DNA from: Alloprevotella sp.
Lineage (GTDB): Bacteria; Bacteroidota; Bacteroidia; Bacteroidales; Bacteroidaceae
Length of the DNA stretch: 56,388 nt
Reading direction: 5' to 3'
NCBI GenBank assembly: GCA_017476545.1
Contig: JAFUZP010000016.1
Coordinates: forward strand, 1 to 56,388
Part shown: one piece after another, positions 7,359 to 14,092 of the stretch
Numbering within the stretch: the stretch's first letter is position 1
How the letters are laid out: the number at the start of each line of letters is the position of its first letter
The notes under the pieces: model-generated
The model's input: the letters and a program-made list of their open reading frames with translations, nothing else
What the model was told of the DNA's origin: nothing
The model's database searches: none
Translations under genes and position numbers: made by a program

Positions 7359-7701
7359 AAAATAGCAACTTGACGATGCCTTACGCGTATATATATAATA
7401 TAGGTATAGCCGCTTCCGCGTGTGCGGAGGCCGGCTCTGCCCATGTTTACGGGGCGGGAAGTGCCCGAACTACCCCCCCTCACGCTTTGGTTATCAAGTA
7501 GTTACAGATATACGAGTACGTATTGAGCGGCGCATCGCGCCCCCTTCAAGGGGGTGTGGTGCGCCGCTTGGCGTATGTCTGCCCCAAGGCCAAAACCATC
7601 CAGCCCCCCTCCCGTCCCCCCCGAGAGGGGGAGGCTTGGGTCGGCGCGGAAGGTATGAAGTAAGCATTAAGTAATCATTAACTCATTAAAACAATAACGT
7701 T
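7359..7701 (+). promoter_or_regulatory. Long structured 5' leader, copy B
   Basis: A near-identical copy of the leader at 2287-2627. The first hairpin keeps its stem (CTTCCGC at 7413-7419, GCGGAGG at 7424-7430) but has loop GTGT instead of CGCA. The second stem (AGCGGCGCA 7526-7534 with TGCGCCGCT 7560-7568) is unchanged, while its tip is rewritten from a weak pairing to a strong CCCCC/GGGGG pairing. Such stem-preserving change suggests the RNA fold matters. Confidence 0.7.
7376..7501 (+). CDS. 41-aa upstream ORF in leader B
   Basis: Same start, stop and length as the ORF at 2304-2429: MPYAYIYNIG... ending PPHALVIK. It differs at five residues (N9I, A16C, F21S, R23H, I31T). Its position right after the promoter is compatible with a translated leader peptide, but the excess of residue-changing differences argues that the amino-acid sequence itself may not be under strong constraint. 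Confidence 0.4.
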   Translation: MPYAYIYNIGIAASACAEAGSAHVYGAGSARTTPPHALVIK

Positions 7702-8310
7702 ATGGAAGAAAGAATGGACATGAACGGCGCGCCGTGCGCCGGCGAGCGGGCTTTGGAGGCGGCTGCGGTGGCCGCGCCGGCGCGGGAGAAGCAGTATGTG
7801 AAGCCCACGATGCAGGTGTTCCCGCTGGGCTGCGGGCTGCTGGCGGCGAGCGCGTCTGCGGAACCGCCCGTGCGGGTCATCCTCAACGCTATCGGCGTTG
7901 ACTACTATTGGATACCAACTCAACAACATCAGGGTTTTCGGCTCGACGGAGGCTACTGGCTCGATGGCGGTACGGGTGTTGCTGTGCAGGTCTGGTTAGC
8001 CACTTCGTTTTCTTGTGATAATCATCTACCCCGCGTCACTTTCACCGCCAATAAAAAAGATAATACATTCTCCTGTGCTAGGATCACGCCCCTCTACAGC
8101 AATACTTTCTGTGGAGACGCTGTGTGGGACGCTATATCAGCTGGGGATTATGGGCTGAGTGATGACCCAATTTCATTCGAAGATGAAGAATATGGGGATG
8201 AAGTAGGCTGGGACGCGGCAGACTTCTTCGCCAACGCGGAGTTTGACGAGTGCGAGGACGGCTCCCGCTTCTCCGGAACGTATCAAGGGCGCCGTTTCGT
8301 TTCTGAATAA
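7702..8310 (+). CDS. Variable-cargo protein with YVKPTMQVFPLGC leader, copy B
   Basis: A 202-residue partner of the gene at 2628. The start MEERMDMN and the segment YVKPTMQVFPLGCGLLAAS (residues ~34-52) are shared almost base for base. The linker between them and everything after it are unrelated. The cargo is acidic (many Asp/Glu near the C-terminus), with four scattered Cys and several Trp/Tyr. I do not recognise a domain. Shared promoter, shared structured leader and unrelated cargo suggest a cassette family in which the 3' module is exchanged. A 29-codon ORF and a palindromic array follow. Confidence 0.7.
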   Translation: MEERMDMNGAPCAGERALEAAAVAAPAREKQYVKPTMQVFPLGCGLLAASASAEPPVRVILNAIGVDYYWIPTQQHQGFRLDGGYWLDGGTGVAVQVWLATSFSCDNHLPRVTFTANKKDNTFSCARITPLYSNTFCGDAVWDAISAGDYGLSDDPISFEDEEYGDEVGWDAADFFANAEFDECEDGSRFSGTYQGRRFVSE

Positions 8311-8355
8311 TGATTAATTAACCGATAAAAACGAGAGAGGAAGGAGTATCCTTAT

Positions 8356-8445
8356 GTGCCCCGGGCGATAAAGAGCCCGAAGTACACGGTGCTGGCTTAC
8401 TACGTGCAGAGCGCGCCAGCGGGCGCTGGGGGCGATGGTGAGTGA
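8356..8445 (+). CDS. Possible 29-aa small protein (GTG start)
   Basis: A GTG-initiated frame 45 nt after the preceding stop reads VPRAIKSPKYTVLAYYVQSA followed by a Gly/Ala-rich tail. It has a basic N-terminus and a YTVLAYYVQS core that looks protein-like. An overlapping ATG two bases earlier opens only a five-codon frame. An A/G-rich stretch, gagaggaaggag, lies upstream. There is no paralogue after the copy A gene, so support is limited to composition and position. Confidence 0.3.
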   Translation: MPRAIKSPKYTVLAYYVQSAPAGAGGDGE

Positions 8446-8468
8446 GCCCGGTCGCGGGGCGGGCGGAA

Positions 8469-8558
8469 AGTTGAGTGCGCATTCAACATATAGTTGAGTG
8501 CGCACTCAACTGGCAGTACAGTGCGCACTCAACTATGACCTGAGTGCGCACTCAACTC
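8469..8558. repeat. 23-nt palindromic repeat array, class II (4 units)
   Basis: Four palindromes built on GTTGAGTGCGCACTCAAC have GTGCGC cores starting at 8475, 8498, 8521 and 8544, exactly 23 nt apart. Linkers differ (catat, ggcagtaca, atgacc). The array lies between the variable-cargo gene and recR. The sequence is unrelated to the CCCTA arrays but the architecture is the same. Confidence 0.9.
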
Positions 8559-8634
8559 AGGGCCGAGTTATACCGTACCCGCAATACGTCTGTATCCCAA
8601 CGCGTTACGTAAGCACGGCGGGCTGCCGCCGAAG

Positions 8635-8656
8635 GCCCGCTCCGGCGGGCTTTTTT
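8635..8656 (+). terminator. Rho-independent terminator
   Basis: GCCCGC (8635-8640), loop TCCG, GCGGGC (8645-8650), then six T. It closes the transcription unit of the variable-cargo gene or of the array region before recR. Confidence 0.8.
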
Positions 8657-8782
8657 GTGCCCGGGCGAGGGACGGGGGATGAGGCCGGCGGGGCGGCGGG
8701 CGGGGACGGTGCGTGACGTTTTTTCTGAGTTTGTGGCGGATACTTTTCTGCCGTGCCGGGGGGATTTCTGCTGGGAATTCCG

Positions 8783-8790
8783 TAAATTTG
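8783..8790 (+). promoter_or_regulatory. -7 element of recR
   Basis: TAAATTTG fits TAnnTTTG exactly. It ends only seven bases before the GTG start of recR, so transcription would begin at or next to the start codon. Confidence 0.6.
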
Positions 8791-8796
8791 CCCCCC

Positions 8797-9414
8797 GTGA
8801 ACGAGCAATATCCCTCCCGACTGCTTGAACGTGCCGTAGGCGAGCTGTCCAAGTTGCCCGGCGTCGGTCGGCGCACTGCGCTGCGGCTCGCGCTCCACCT
8901 GCTGCGGCAGGAGCGCGCGGAGGCCCATGCGCTGGCGGAGAGCCTGCACCGCCTGGTGGACGAGGTGCGCTTCTGCAAGGTCTGCCATAACATCTCGGAC
9001 GCGGAGACGTGCGACATCTGCGCAAACCCGCTGCGGGACGCTTCGACAATCTGCGTGGTGGAGAACGTGCGCAACGTGCTCAGCATCGAGAACACGGGGA
9101 TGTACCGGGGGCTTTACCACGTGCTGGGGGGCGTCATCTCGCCGATGGACGGCGTGGGCCCCTCGCAGCTGGAAATCGATTCGCTCGTGGAGCGCGTCGC
9201 CGCCGGAGGGGTGGGGGAGGTCATCCTCGCGCTCAATCCGACGATGGAGGGCGACACGACGAACTTCTACATCTCCCGCAAGCTGGCGGCTGCGGGGGCT
9301 GAGGTGCGGCTGACGACGCTGGCGCGGGGCATCAGCGTGGGGGACGAGCTGGAGTACGCGGACGAGGTGACGCTGGGACGCTCCATCGTGAACCGTATCG
9401 AACTGAAACAGTAA
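8797..9414 (+). CDS. recR: Recombination mediator RecR
   Basis: RecR (205 aa) helps load RecA on gapped DNA in the RecFOR pathway. The N-terminal helix-hairpin-helix ([20 protein letters not shown]) is followed by a four-Cys zinc motif (CKVC...CDIC) and then a Toprim domain ([14 protein letters not shown]... [14 protein letters not shown]). I chose the GTG at 8797 because it gives the normal family length (~200 aa) and follows a perfect -7 box. A 28-codon in-frame upstream extension to 8713 would start before that promoter and shows no conserved residues. It is the first gene of a tight four-gene operon. Confidence 0.93.
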   Translation: MNEQYPSRLLERAVGELSKLPGVGRRTALRLALHLLRQERAEAHALAESLHRLVDEVRFCKVCHNISDAETCDICANPLRDASTICVVENVRNVLSIENTGMYRGLYHVLGGVISPMDGVGPSQLEIDSLVERVAAGGVGEVILALNPTMEGDTTNFYISRKLAAAGAEVRLTTLARGISVGDELEYADEVTLGRSIVNRIELKQ

Positions 9415-9432
9415 CGCTCACCATATAGCTAT

Positions 9433-9837
9433 ATGCGCAGACTTCAAGTGATATTCGTACTCATCTGGGCCGTCACGGCCCTCTGGGTGGCTCTGCAGGA
9501 GGCCGGCACGCTCCCGCAGGGCTTCCTCCCCGCTACGCCCGTGGCGGCGTATGTGCAGCAGCTGCTCTGCATCGCCACGGCGGTGGGGGGCTCCTTCCTG
9601 GCCTGCCGGCTCTTCGTCGTGCGGCGGGTGCGGGCCGAACTCTCGGCACCGGACGCAGGGTCCGCAGCGGCCGCACTGCGCAAATGGAGCGGTGTGCGCC
9701 TCGCGCTGAACGCACTGGCCATCCTGCCGAGCGCGTTCCTGTACTACGCTGCGGGCTTCAGCCAGCCCAGCCTCTACTGCCTGCTCATCGCCCTCACCGC
9801 AAGCCTGCTCTGCTGGCCGAGGGGCACCGCTTCCTGA
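9433..9837 (+). CDS. Small membrane protein, unknown
   Basis: A 134-residue protein with hydrophobic segments at about residues 5-22, 38-58, 88-107 and 110-127, so probably four membrane spans with a short basic cytoplasmic loop (RRVRAEL). It lies 18 nt after recR and 7 nt before a family 2 glycosyltransferase, so it is translated in the same operon and may assist that enzyme at the membrane (inference). I recognise no named family. Confidence 0.75.
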   Translation: MRRLQVIFVLIWAVTALWVALQEAGTLPQGFLPATPVAAYVQQLLCIATAVGGSFLACRLFVVRRVRAELSAPDAGSAAAALRKWSGVRLALNALAILPSAFLYYAAGFSQPSLYCLLIALTASLLCWPRGTAS

Positions 9838-9844
9838 ACACGCC

Positions 9845-10912
9845 ATGAAACTCTCCGTCATCATCGTCAGCTACAACGTGAAGCACTACCTCGCGCAGTG
9901 CCTCCGCAGCGTCCTGCGCGCCACGGAGGGCATTGAGGCGGAAGTGTTCGTCGTGGACAACGCATCGGAGGACGGCACACTGGAACACCTCCGCAGGCTG
10001 TTCCCGCCGGAGGCCCATCCGCAGCTGAACATCGTGCCCAGCGGGGAGAACCTGGGTTTCGGCCGCGCCAACAATCTGGCCGTGGAGCGGAGCAGCGGGG
10101 ACTACGTCCTGTTCCTCAACCCCGATACCATCGTGGCGGAACACACGCTCCGCGCGTGCCTGGACTTCGCCGGAAGGCATCCCGACCTGGGCGCGCTGGG
10201 TGTCAAGATGCTGTGCGATAACGGTACGTTCGCCTACGAGTCGCGCCGAGGCCTGCCTTCGCCGTGGACCGCCTTCTGCAAGATGAGCGGCCTCGGCGCA
10301 CTTTTCCCGCGCTCGCGCACGTTCGGACGTTATTATATGCGGTATCTTGATGCGGACGAACCCGCGCGGATCGACATCGTGTCCGGGGCGTTTATGCTGG
10401 TGCCGCGCGCCGCGCTCGGCAAGGTGGGGCTCTTCGACGAACAGTTCTTCATGTACGGCGAGGACGTGGACCTGTCCTACCGCCTGCTGCAGGGCGGCTT
10501 CCAGAACTACTACCTTCCGGTGCCCATACTCCACTACAAAGGGGAAAGCACCCGTAAGACGAGCTTCCGCTATATCCACAACTTCTACCATGCTATGCTG
10601 CTCTTCTTCCGCAAGCACTACGGCCACCTGACCCTCCTGCTCTCCTTCCCCGTACAGCTGGCTATCGTGGGACGGGCGTTGCTCGCGCTTGTCGTGCAGA
10701 AGTTCAACAACCTGAAAGCATTCGTCCGGCCCGCACGCCGTAATGCAGCCCCCGAGACGGATTGTCTCCTCTCGTTTGACGGCGAGGCGCAGTCCTATGC
10801 GGACATCCTTTCCGCCTTGGAGCATTCCGACCATACGCGCTACCTCGGCATCCGCTATCCGGGCTGGCATGTACTCATCACCGGGGGCGATGTTGTTTCC
10901 CTCCCTTCATAA
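9845..10912 (+). CDS. Family 2 glycosyltransferase
   Basis: A 355-residue GT2 enzyme of the WbbL/rhamnosyltransferase-like type, which transfers a sugar from a nucleotide donor to a cell-surface glycan or lipid acceptor. Visible motifs: SVIIVSYN at the N-terminus, FVVDNASEDGT, FLNPDT as the DXD-like donor/metal site, and the acceptor-side GEDVDLSYR. The ~60-residue C-terminal part has a hydrophobic stretch (LTLLLSFPVQLAIVGRALLAL) that may anchor it to the inner membrane. It is in an operon with recR and two small genes. Donor and acceptor cannot be deduced. Confidence 0.9.
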   Translation: MKLSVIIVSYNVKHYLAQCLRSVLRATEGIEAEVFVVDNASEDGTLEHLRRLFPPEAHPQLNIVPSGENLGFGRANNLAVERSSGDYVLFLNPDTIVAEHTLRACLDFAGRHPDLGALGVKMLCDNGTFAYESRRGLPSPWTAFCKMSGLGALFPRSRTFGRYYMRYLDADEPARIDIVSGAFMLVPRAALGKVGLFDEQFFMYGEDVDLSYRLLQGGFQNYYLPVPILHYKGESTRKTSFRYIHNFYHAMLLFFRKHYGHLTLLLSFPVQLAIVGRALLALVVQKFNNLKAFVRPARRNAAPETDCLLSFDGEAQSYADILSALEHSDHTRYLGIRYPGWHVLITGGDVVSLPS

Positions 10913-10925
10913 CAGCCCTCCCGCT

Positions 10926-11423
10926 ATGATTACGCTGCGCGCAATAGAACCCGAAGACCTGGGACTGCTCTACTCCATCGAGAACGACCCCGCCATGTGG
11001 TGCGTCGGCACGCCTGCCGGGCCGTATTCCCGCTACGCCCTGAAGCAGTATATCGCCGCCCAGCCCGCCACCGCTTTCGGGACGGGCAGTCTCCGCCTGG
11101 CCATCTGTGCGGACGGCCGTGCGGTCGGGTTGCTCGACCTCTTGGACGTGTCGCCCACGGACCGCCGCGCGGAGGTCGGTATAGCCCTGCTCGCAACGGC
11201 GCGGGGCAAGGGGTATGCGCATTCCGCCCTGGAACAGTTGGAAACGTATGCCCGCGATGTCCTCAACCTGCGTATGCTGTTCGCAAACGTGTCTGCGTCA
11301 GCGAACCCTGCGGCACGGCAGCTTTTCCTCGGGTGCGGCTATACGGAGGTGGCCACGCTACCGGCATGGCACTACCGCGCGGGGGAGTATGAGGACTTGC
11401 TCGTGCTGCAAAAACTCATTTAG
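10926..11423 (+). CDS. GNAT-family N-acetyltransferase
   Basis: A 165-residue GNAT acetyltransferase of the RimJ/RimL-like type (MITLRAIEPEDLGLLYSIEN opening; ARGKGYAHSALEQL as the acetyl-CoA pyrophosphate loop). RimJ/RimL relatives acetylate protein N-termini, and others act on spermidine or antibiotics. The target is unknown. I used the ATG at 10926, 13 nt after the glycosyltransferase stop. A longer in-frame extension overlaps that gene and lacks conserved residues. It is the last gene of the recR operon. Confidence 0.88.
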   Translation: MITLRAIEPEDLGLLYSIENDPAMWCVGTPAGPYSRYALKQYIAAQPATAFGTGSLRLAICADGRAVGLLDLLDVSPTDRRAEVGIALLATARGKGYAHSALEQLETYARDVLNLRMLFANVSASANPAARQLFLGCGYTEVATLPAWHYRAGEYEDLLVLQKLI

Positions 11424-11511
11424 TCGCTTCCGTCCGTTTCCGCGCCCCGCTTTCTGCCACCTGTTTCGTGCATTTTTTTCTCTTGAGGGGCGCAGTTTTC
11501 CGAATTTTCTC

Positions 11512-11519
11512 TATCTTCG
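11512..11519 (+). promoter_or_regulatory. -7 element of udk
   Basis: TATCTTCG, one base off TAnnTTTG, lies 23 bases before the udk start. A -33 element is not convincing. Confidence 0.55.
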
Positions 11520-11542
11520 CAGGCAAATACCTCTAATGCCTT

Positions 11543-12172
11543 ATGATTATCATCGGAATTGCAGGCGGAACCGGTTCGGGGAAAACCACCGTTGTACGCA
11601 AGATTATGGAACGAATCCCCACAGGGCAAGTTTCAGTTGTCCCGCAGGATTCTTACTACAAGGCTGCCCAACCGGGTGTCCCACTCGAGGAACTGCGCAA
11701 AAAGAACTTCGATCACCCGGACGCGTTTGACTGGGACTTGCTTGAGGAGCAGGTACGCGCACTGCGTGAGGGCAGGGCTATTGAGCAGCCGGTCTATTCC
11801 ATGCTGACGTGCAACCGCTGTGAGGAGACGGTACACGTAGAGCCCTCCAATGTTATCATCATCGAGGGCATCATGGCTCTCTACCGTAAGGAACTCCGCG
11901 ACATGATGGATTTGCGCATCTTCGTGGACGCAGATGCCGACGACCGCCTCATACGGGTGATGGAGCGGGATGTCATTGAGCGCGGACGCACGGCGCGGAT
12001 GGTCATGAACCGCTATCTCCGCGTCCTGAAACCGATGCACAACGAATTCATAGAGCCGACTAAGGCGTACGCGGACATCATTGTGCCGCAAGGCGGTGAG
12101 AACTTGCGCGCCATTAACATCCTGAGCGTTTACATCGAGAAGATGTTCAGGGACAAGAAACTCGACCGATAA
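11543..12172 (+). CDS. udk: Uridine kinase
   Basis: A 209-residue P-loop kinase that phosphorylates uridine and cytidine in pyrimidine salvage. The Walker A motif GGTGSGKTT is at residues 8-16. FDHPDAFDWDLL is the conserved nucleoside-binding segment, followed by IIIEGIMAL and the lid ERDVIERGRTA. Length matches bacterial Udk (~210 aa). The residues LTCNRCEETV stand where relatives usually have LTYNRxxET, a minor oddity. Single-gene unit with its own promoter and terminator. Confidence 0.95.
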   Translation: MIIIGIAGGTGSGKTTVVRKIMERIPTGQVSVVPQDSYYKAAQPGVPLEELRKKNFDHPDAFDWDLLEEQVRALREGRAIEQPVYSMLTCNRCEETVHVEPSNVIIIEGIMALYRKELRDMMDLRIFVDADADDRLIRVMERDVIERGRTARMVMNRYLRVLKPMHNEFIEPTKAYADIIVPQGGENLRAINILSVYIEKMFRDKKLDR

Positions 12173-12197
12173 CGTCACGTTTCCCTATAGATAGGCT

Positions 12198-12245
12198 GCG
12201 CCCGGAGCTGCAACAGGCTGTGTTGTGTCTCCGGGCGCGTTGTAT
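12198..12245 (+). terminator. Terminator of udk
   Basis: GCGCCCGGAG (12198-12207) pairs perfectly with CTCCGGGCGC (12229-12238) and is followed by GTTGTATTTCT. It starts 26 nt after the udk stop. Confidence 0.75.
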
Positions 12246-12290
12246 TTCTCGCGGATGGTACTCTCCCGGTGCTGGGGGTAAAACAAAAAA

Positions 12291-12397
12291 ATTGATTGTC
12301 TCCCGACAACCAATCTTCACTAACCTTAAATCTAATACCATGAAAAACATTGCAAAAATACGCTTACATTCGTAATCCTGCAAGCCCCCGCAGGATT
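12291..12397 (+). other. Hairpin / mini-ORF / terminator element
   Basis: The gap between udk and the MATE gene holds a compact unit. It has a hairpin ATTGaTTGTC/GACAAcCAAT at 12291-12314, an A-rich stretch (CTAACCTTAAATCTAATACC), and an 11-codon ORF MKNIAKIRLHS at 12340-12375. A terminator-like hairpin AATCCTGC/GCAGGATT follows at 12374-12397. It could be a small RNA, a leader-peptide attenuator, or the 5' stub of a lost gene. No TAnnTTTG box is evident just upstream. Confidence 0.4.
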
Positions 12398-12508
12398 TAT
12401 CCCCGTAATTTAACTCTTTTTCAGTCCTGTCGCTTCATTTTGTCATGTGCGGTTGTGAAAAATGTCGTATAGATTGTTCCTTTTTACCTTCCGCTTCCCG
12501 TTTAATTG

Positions 12509-12540
12509 TTTGTCCCTGCGCGCGTTTTCCACTATCTTTG
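12509..12540 (+). promoter_or_regulatory. Promoter of MATE gene
   Basis: TTTG at 12509-12512, 20-nt spacer, TATCTTTG at 12533-12540: full match to the Bacteroidota consensus. The ATG at 12551 gives a very short leader. Confidence 0.85.
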
Positions 12541-12550
12541 CAGGCGGAAA

Positions 12551-13954
12551 ATGCACAAGGAGATTTTGAAAATAGCCCTGCCGAGCATCGCCACCAACGT
12601 GACGGTGCCGCTGCTTGCACTGGCCGACATGGGGATTTCGGGCCATCTCGGTGGCGCGCGGTATATCGGTGCCGTAGCCGTGGGGGCGATGATATTCAAC
12701 GTGCTCTACTGGCTTTGCGGTTTCCTGCGGATGAGCACCGGCGGACTGACCGCGCAGGCGTTCGGCCGGGCATCGGCATCGGTTACGGCGCAAACGGTGC
12801 GGGGGACGGATGCCGGGATGGGGGAGCTTGAGGCGGAGCGTGCGTTGGGCGATGTCCTCCTCCGTTCGCTGGGCATTGCCGCCTGCCTGTCCCTATCTTT
12901 TCTCCTGTTGCAGTGGCCGCTGGGCGAGGCCGCCTTCCTCCTGATGGGGGCGATGCCCGATGTGGAGGCTCTTGCGCGGACTTATTTCCGTATCCTCATT
13001 TGGGGCGCACCGGCTGTGCTTTCGGTTTATTGCTTGAACGGCTGGTTCCTGGGTCGGCAGGACGCGCGTATGCCGATGGCGGTAGCTATTTCCCAGAACC
13101 TGCTGAACATTCTCCTTTCCCTGGGGCTGGTTGTCGGTTTTGGCTGGAAGGTGGAGGGTGTCGCCACGGGTACGCTCATCGCGCAGTGGGCGGGACTGGC
13201 CATGTATGCCTGCTGCCGCGTTCCGGCAGCGGCGGGAGAGCGTACCGTCCCCCTGTACCGCTATGTCGCACAGTGCCTGCGCCGCCTGCGAGCTACTTCC
13301 CGCTTTTCTTTGAGGCAGGGTGAGGGTTTCCGTGTGGAAGGGGTACTGTTCCTCCGCACGCTCTGTATGGTGGCCGTACAGGTATGGTTCACGAAGCGCG
13401 GTGCCGCACAGGGCGATATGCTGCTGGCTGTCAATTCGCTGCTGATGCAGTTCTATATGCTTTTTTCCTATGTGATGGACGGCTTCGCCTATGCGGGTGA
13501 GGCCGTCGGAGGGAAGTATTACGGTGCGGGCAACCGTCCGGCCTTCCTCCGCCTGACGCGCGCGCTTTTCACCTGGGGTGCAGGGCTGACGCTTGCCTTT
13601 ACCGCATTATATTATATCGGGGGTGTACCTTTTCTTTCCTTACTGACGGACGATGCCGCCATTGTGCATGGCGCAGTTCCTTACCTCCCTTATGCCTGGC
13701 TGCTTCCTCTCTGTGGTGTGGCCACGTTCCTCTACGACGGGCTTTGCATCGGTACGACTTCCACGCGCCTGATGCTCGCCTCCGTCGCTTTTGGCATGGC
13801 GGCTTTTTTCCTCATTCTCTACGTCTGTCCGCTTTTGGACGGTATGCAGTTCGTTGGCACGAATGGCTGCCTTTGGATTGCCCTGCTGGCTTTTCTCGCC
13901 GTACGCGGGCTGGTGCAGGCCGCGAGTTATGGCCGGATAGTGCCCAAGGGCTGA
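12551..13954 (+). CDS. MATE-family multidrug exporter
   Basis: A 467-residue integral membrane protein of the MATE family (DinF-like branch), a Na+ or H+ coupled antiporter that exports organic cations and drugs. About twelve hydrophobic segments are visible. The N-terminal half begins LKIALPSIATNVTVPLLALADMG, the usual first helix, with the following LGGARYIGAVAVG. The start at 12551 is fixed by the promoter ending 11 bases earlier; an in-frame extension upstream overlaps the promoter. Convergent with the ABC exporter at 14093. Confidence 0.9.
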   Translation: MHKEILKIALPSIATNVTVPLLALADMGISGHLGGARYIGAVAVGAMIFNVLYWLCGFLRMSTGGLTAQAFGRASASVTAQTVRGTDAGMGELEAERALGDVLLRSLGIAACLSLSFLLLQWPLGEAAFLLMGAMPDVEALARTYFRILIWGAPAVLSVYCLNGWFLGRQDARMPMAVAISQNLLNILLSLGLVVGFGWKVEGVATGTLIAQWAGLAMYACCRVPAAAGERTVPLYRYVAQCLRRLRATSRFSLRQGEGFRVEGVLFLRTLCMVAVQVWFTKRGAAQGDMLLAVNSLLMQFYMLFSYVMDGFAYAGEAVGGKYYGAGNRPAFLRLTRALFTWGAGLTLAFTALYYIGGVPFLSLLTDDAAIVHGAVPYLPYAWLLPLCGVATFLYDGLCIGTTSTRLMLASVAFGMAAFFLILYVCPLLDGMQFVGTNGCLWIALLAFLAVRGLVQAASYGRIVPKG

Positions 13955-13988
13955 TGGGGTGGCAACTGCCTGTGCGGTAGCCGTTTCC

Positions 13989-14075
13989 TAACCCTACGGT
14001 CAGTTTTTCCTAACCCTACGGTCAGTTTTTCCTAACCCTGCGGTTAGTATTTCGTAACCCTGTGGTCAGTTTTTT
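13989..14075. repeat. 22-nt palindromic repeat array, class I (4 units)
   Basis: CCCTA/CCCTG cores start at 13992, 14014, 14036 and 14058, exactly 22 nt apart. The first two units are identical (TAACCCTACGGTCAGTTTTT) and the later two vary in the core. It lies between convergent 3' ends of the MATE and ABC genes, so it is not a promoter-proximal element here. Confidence 0.9.
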
Positions 14076-14092
14076 CAGGTTATAGGAGCGGG

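Noticed and set aside
8713-8796. N-terminal extension of RecR
   Set aside because: The extension would begin before the TAAATTTG promoter, has no family similarity, and the GTG at 8797 gives the normal length.
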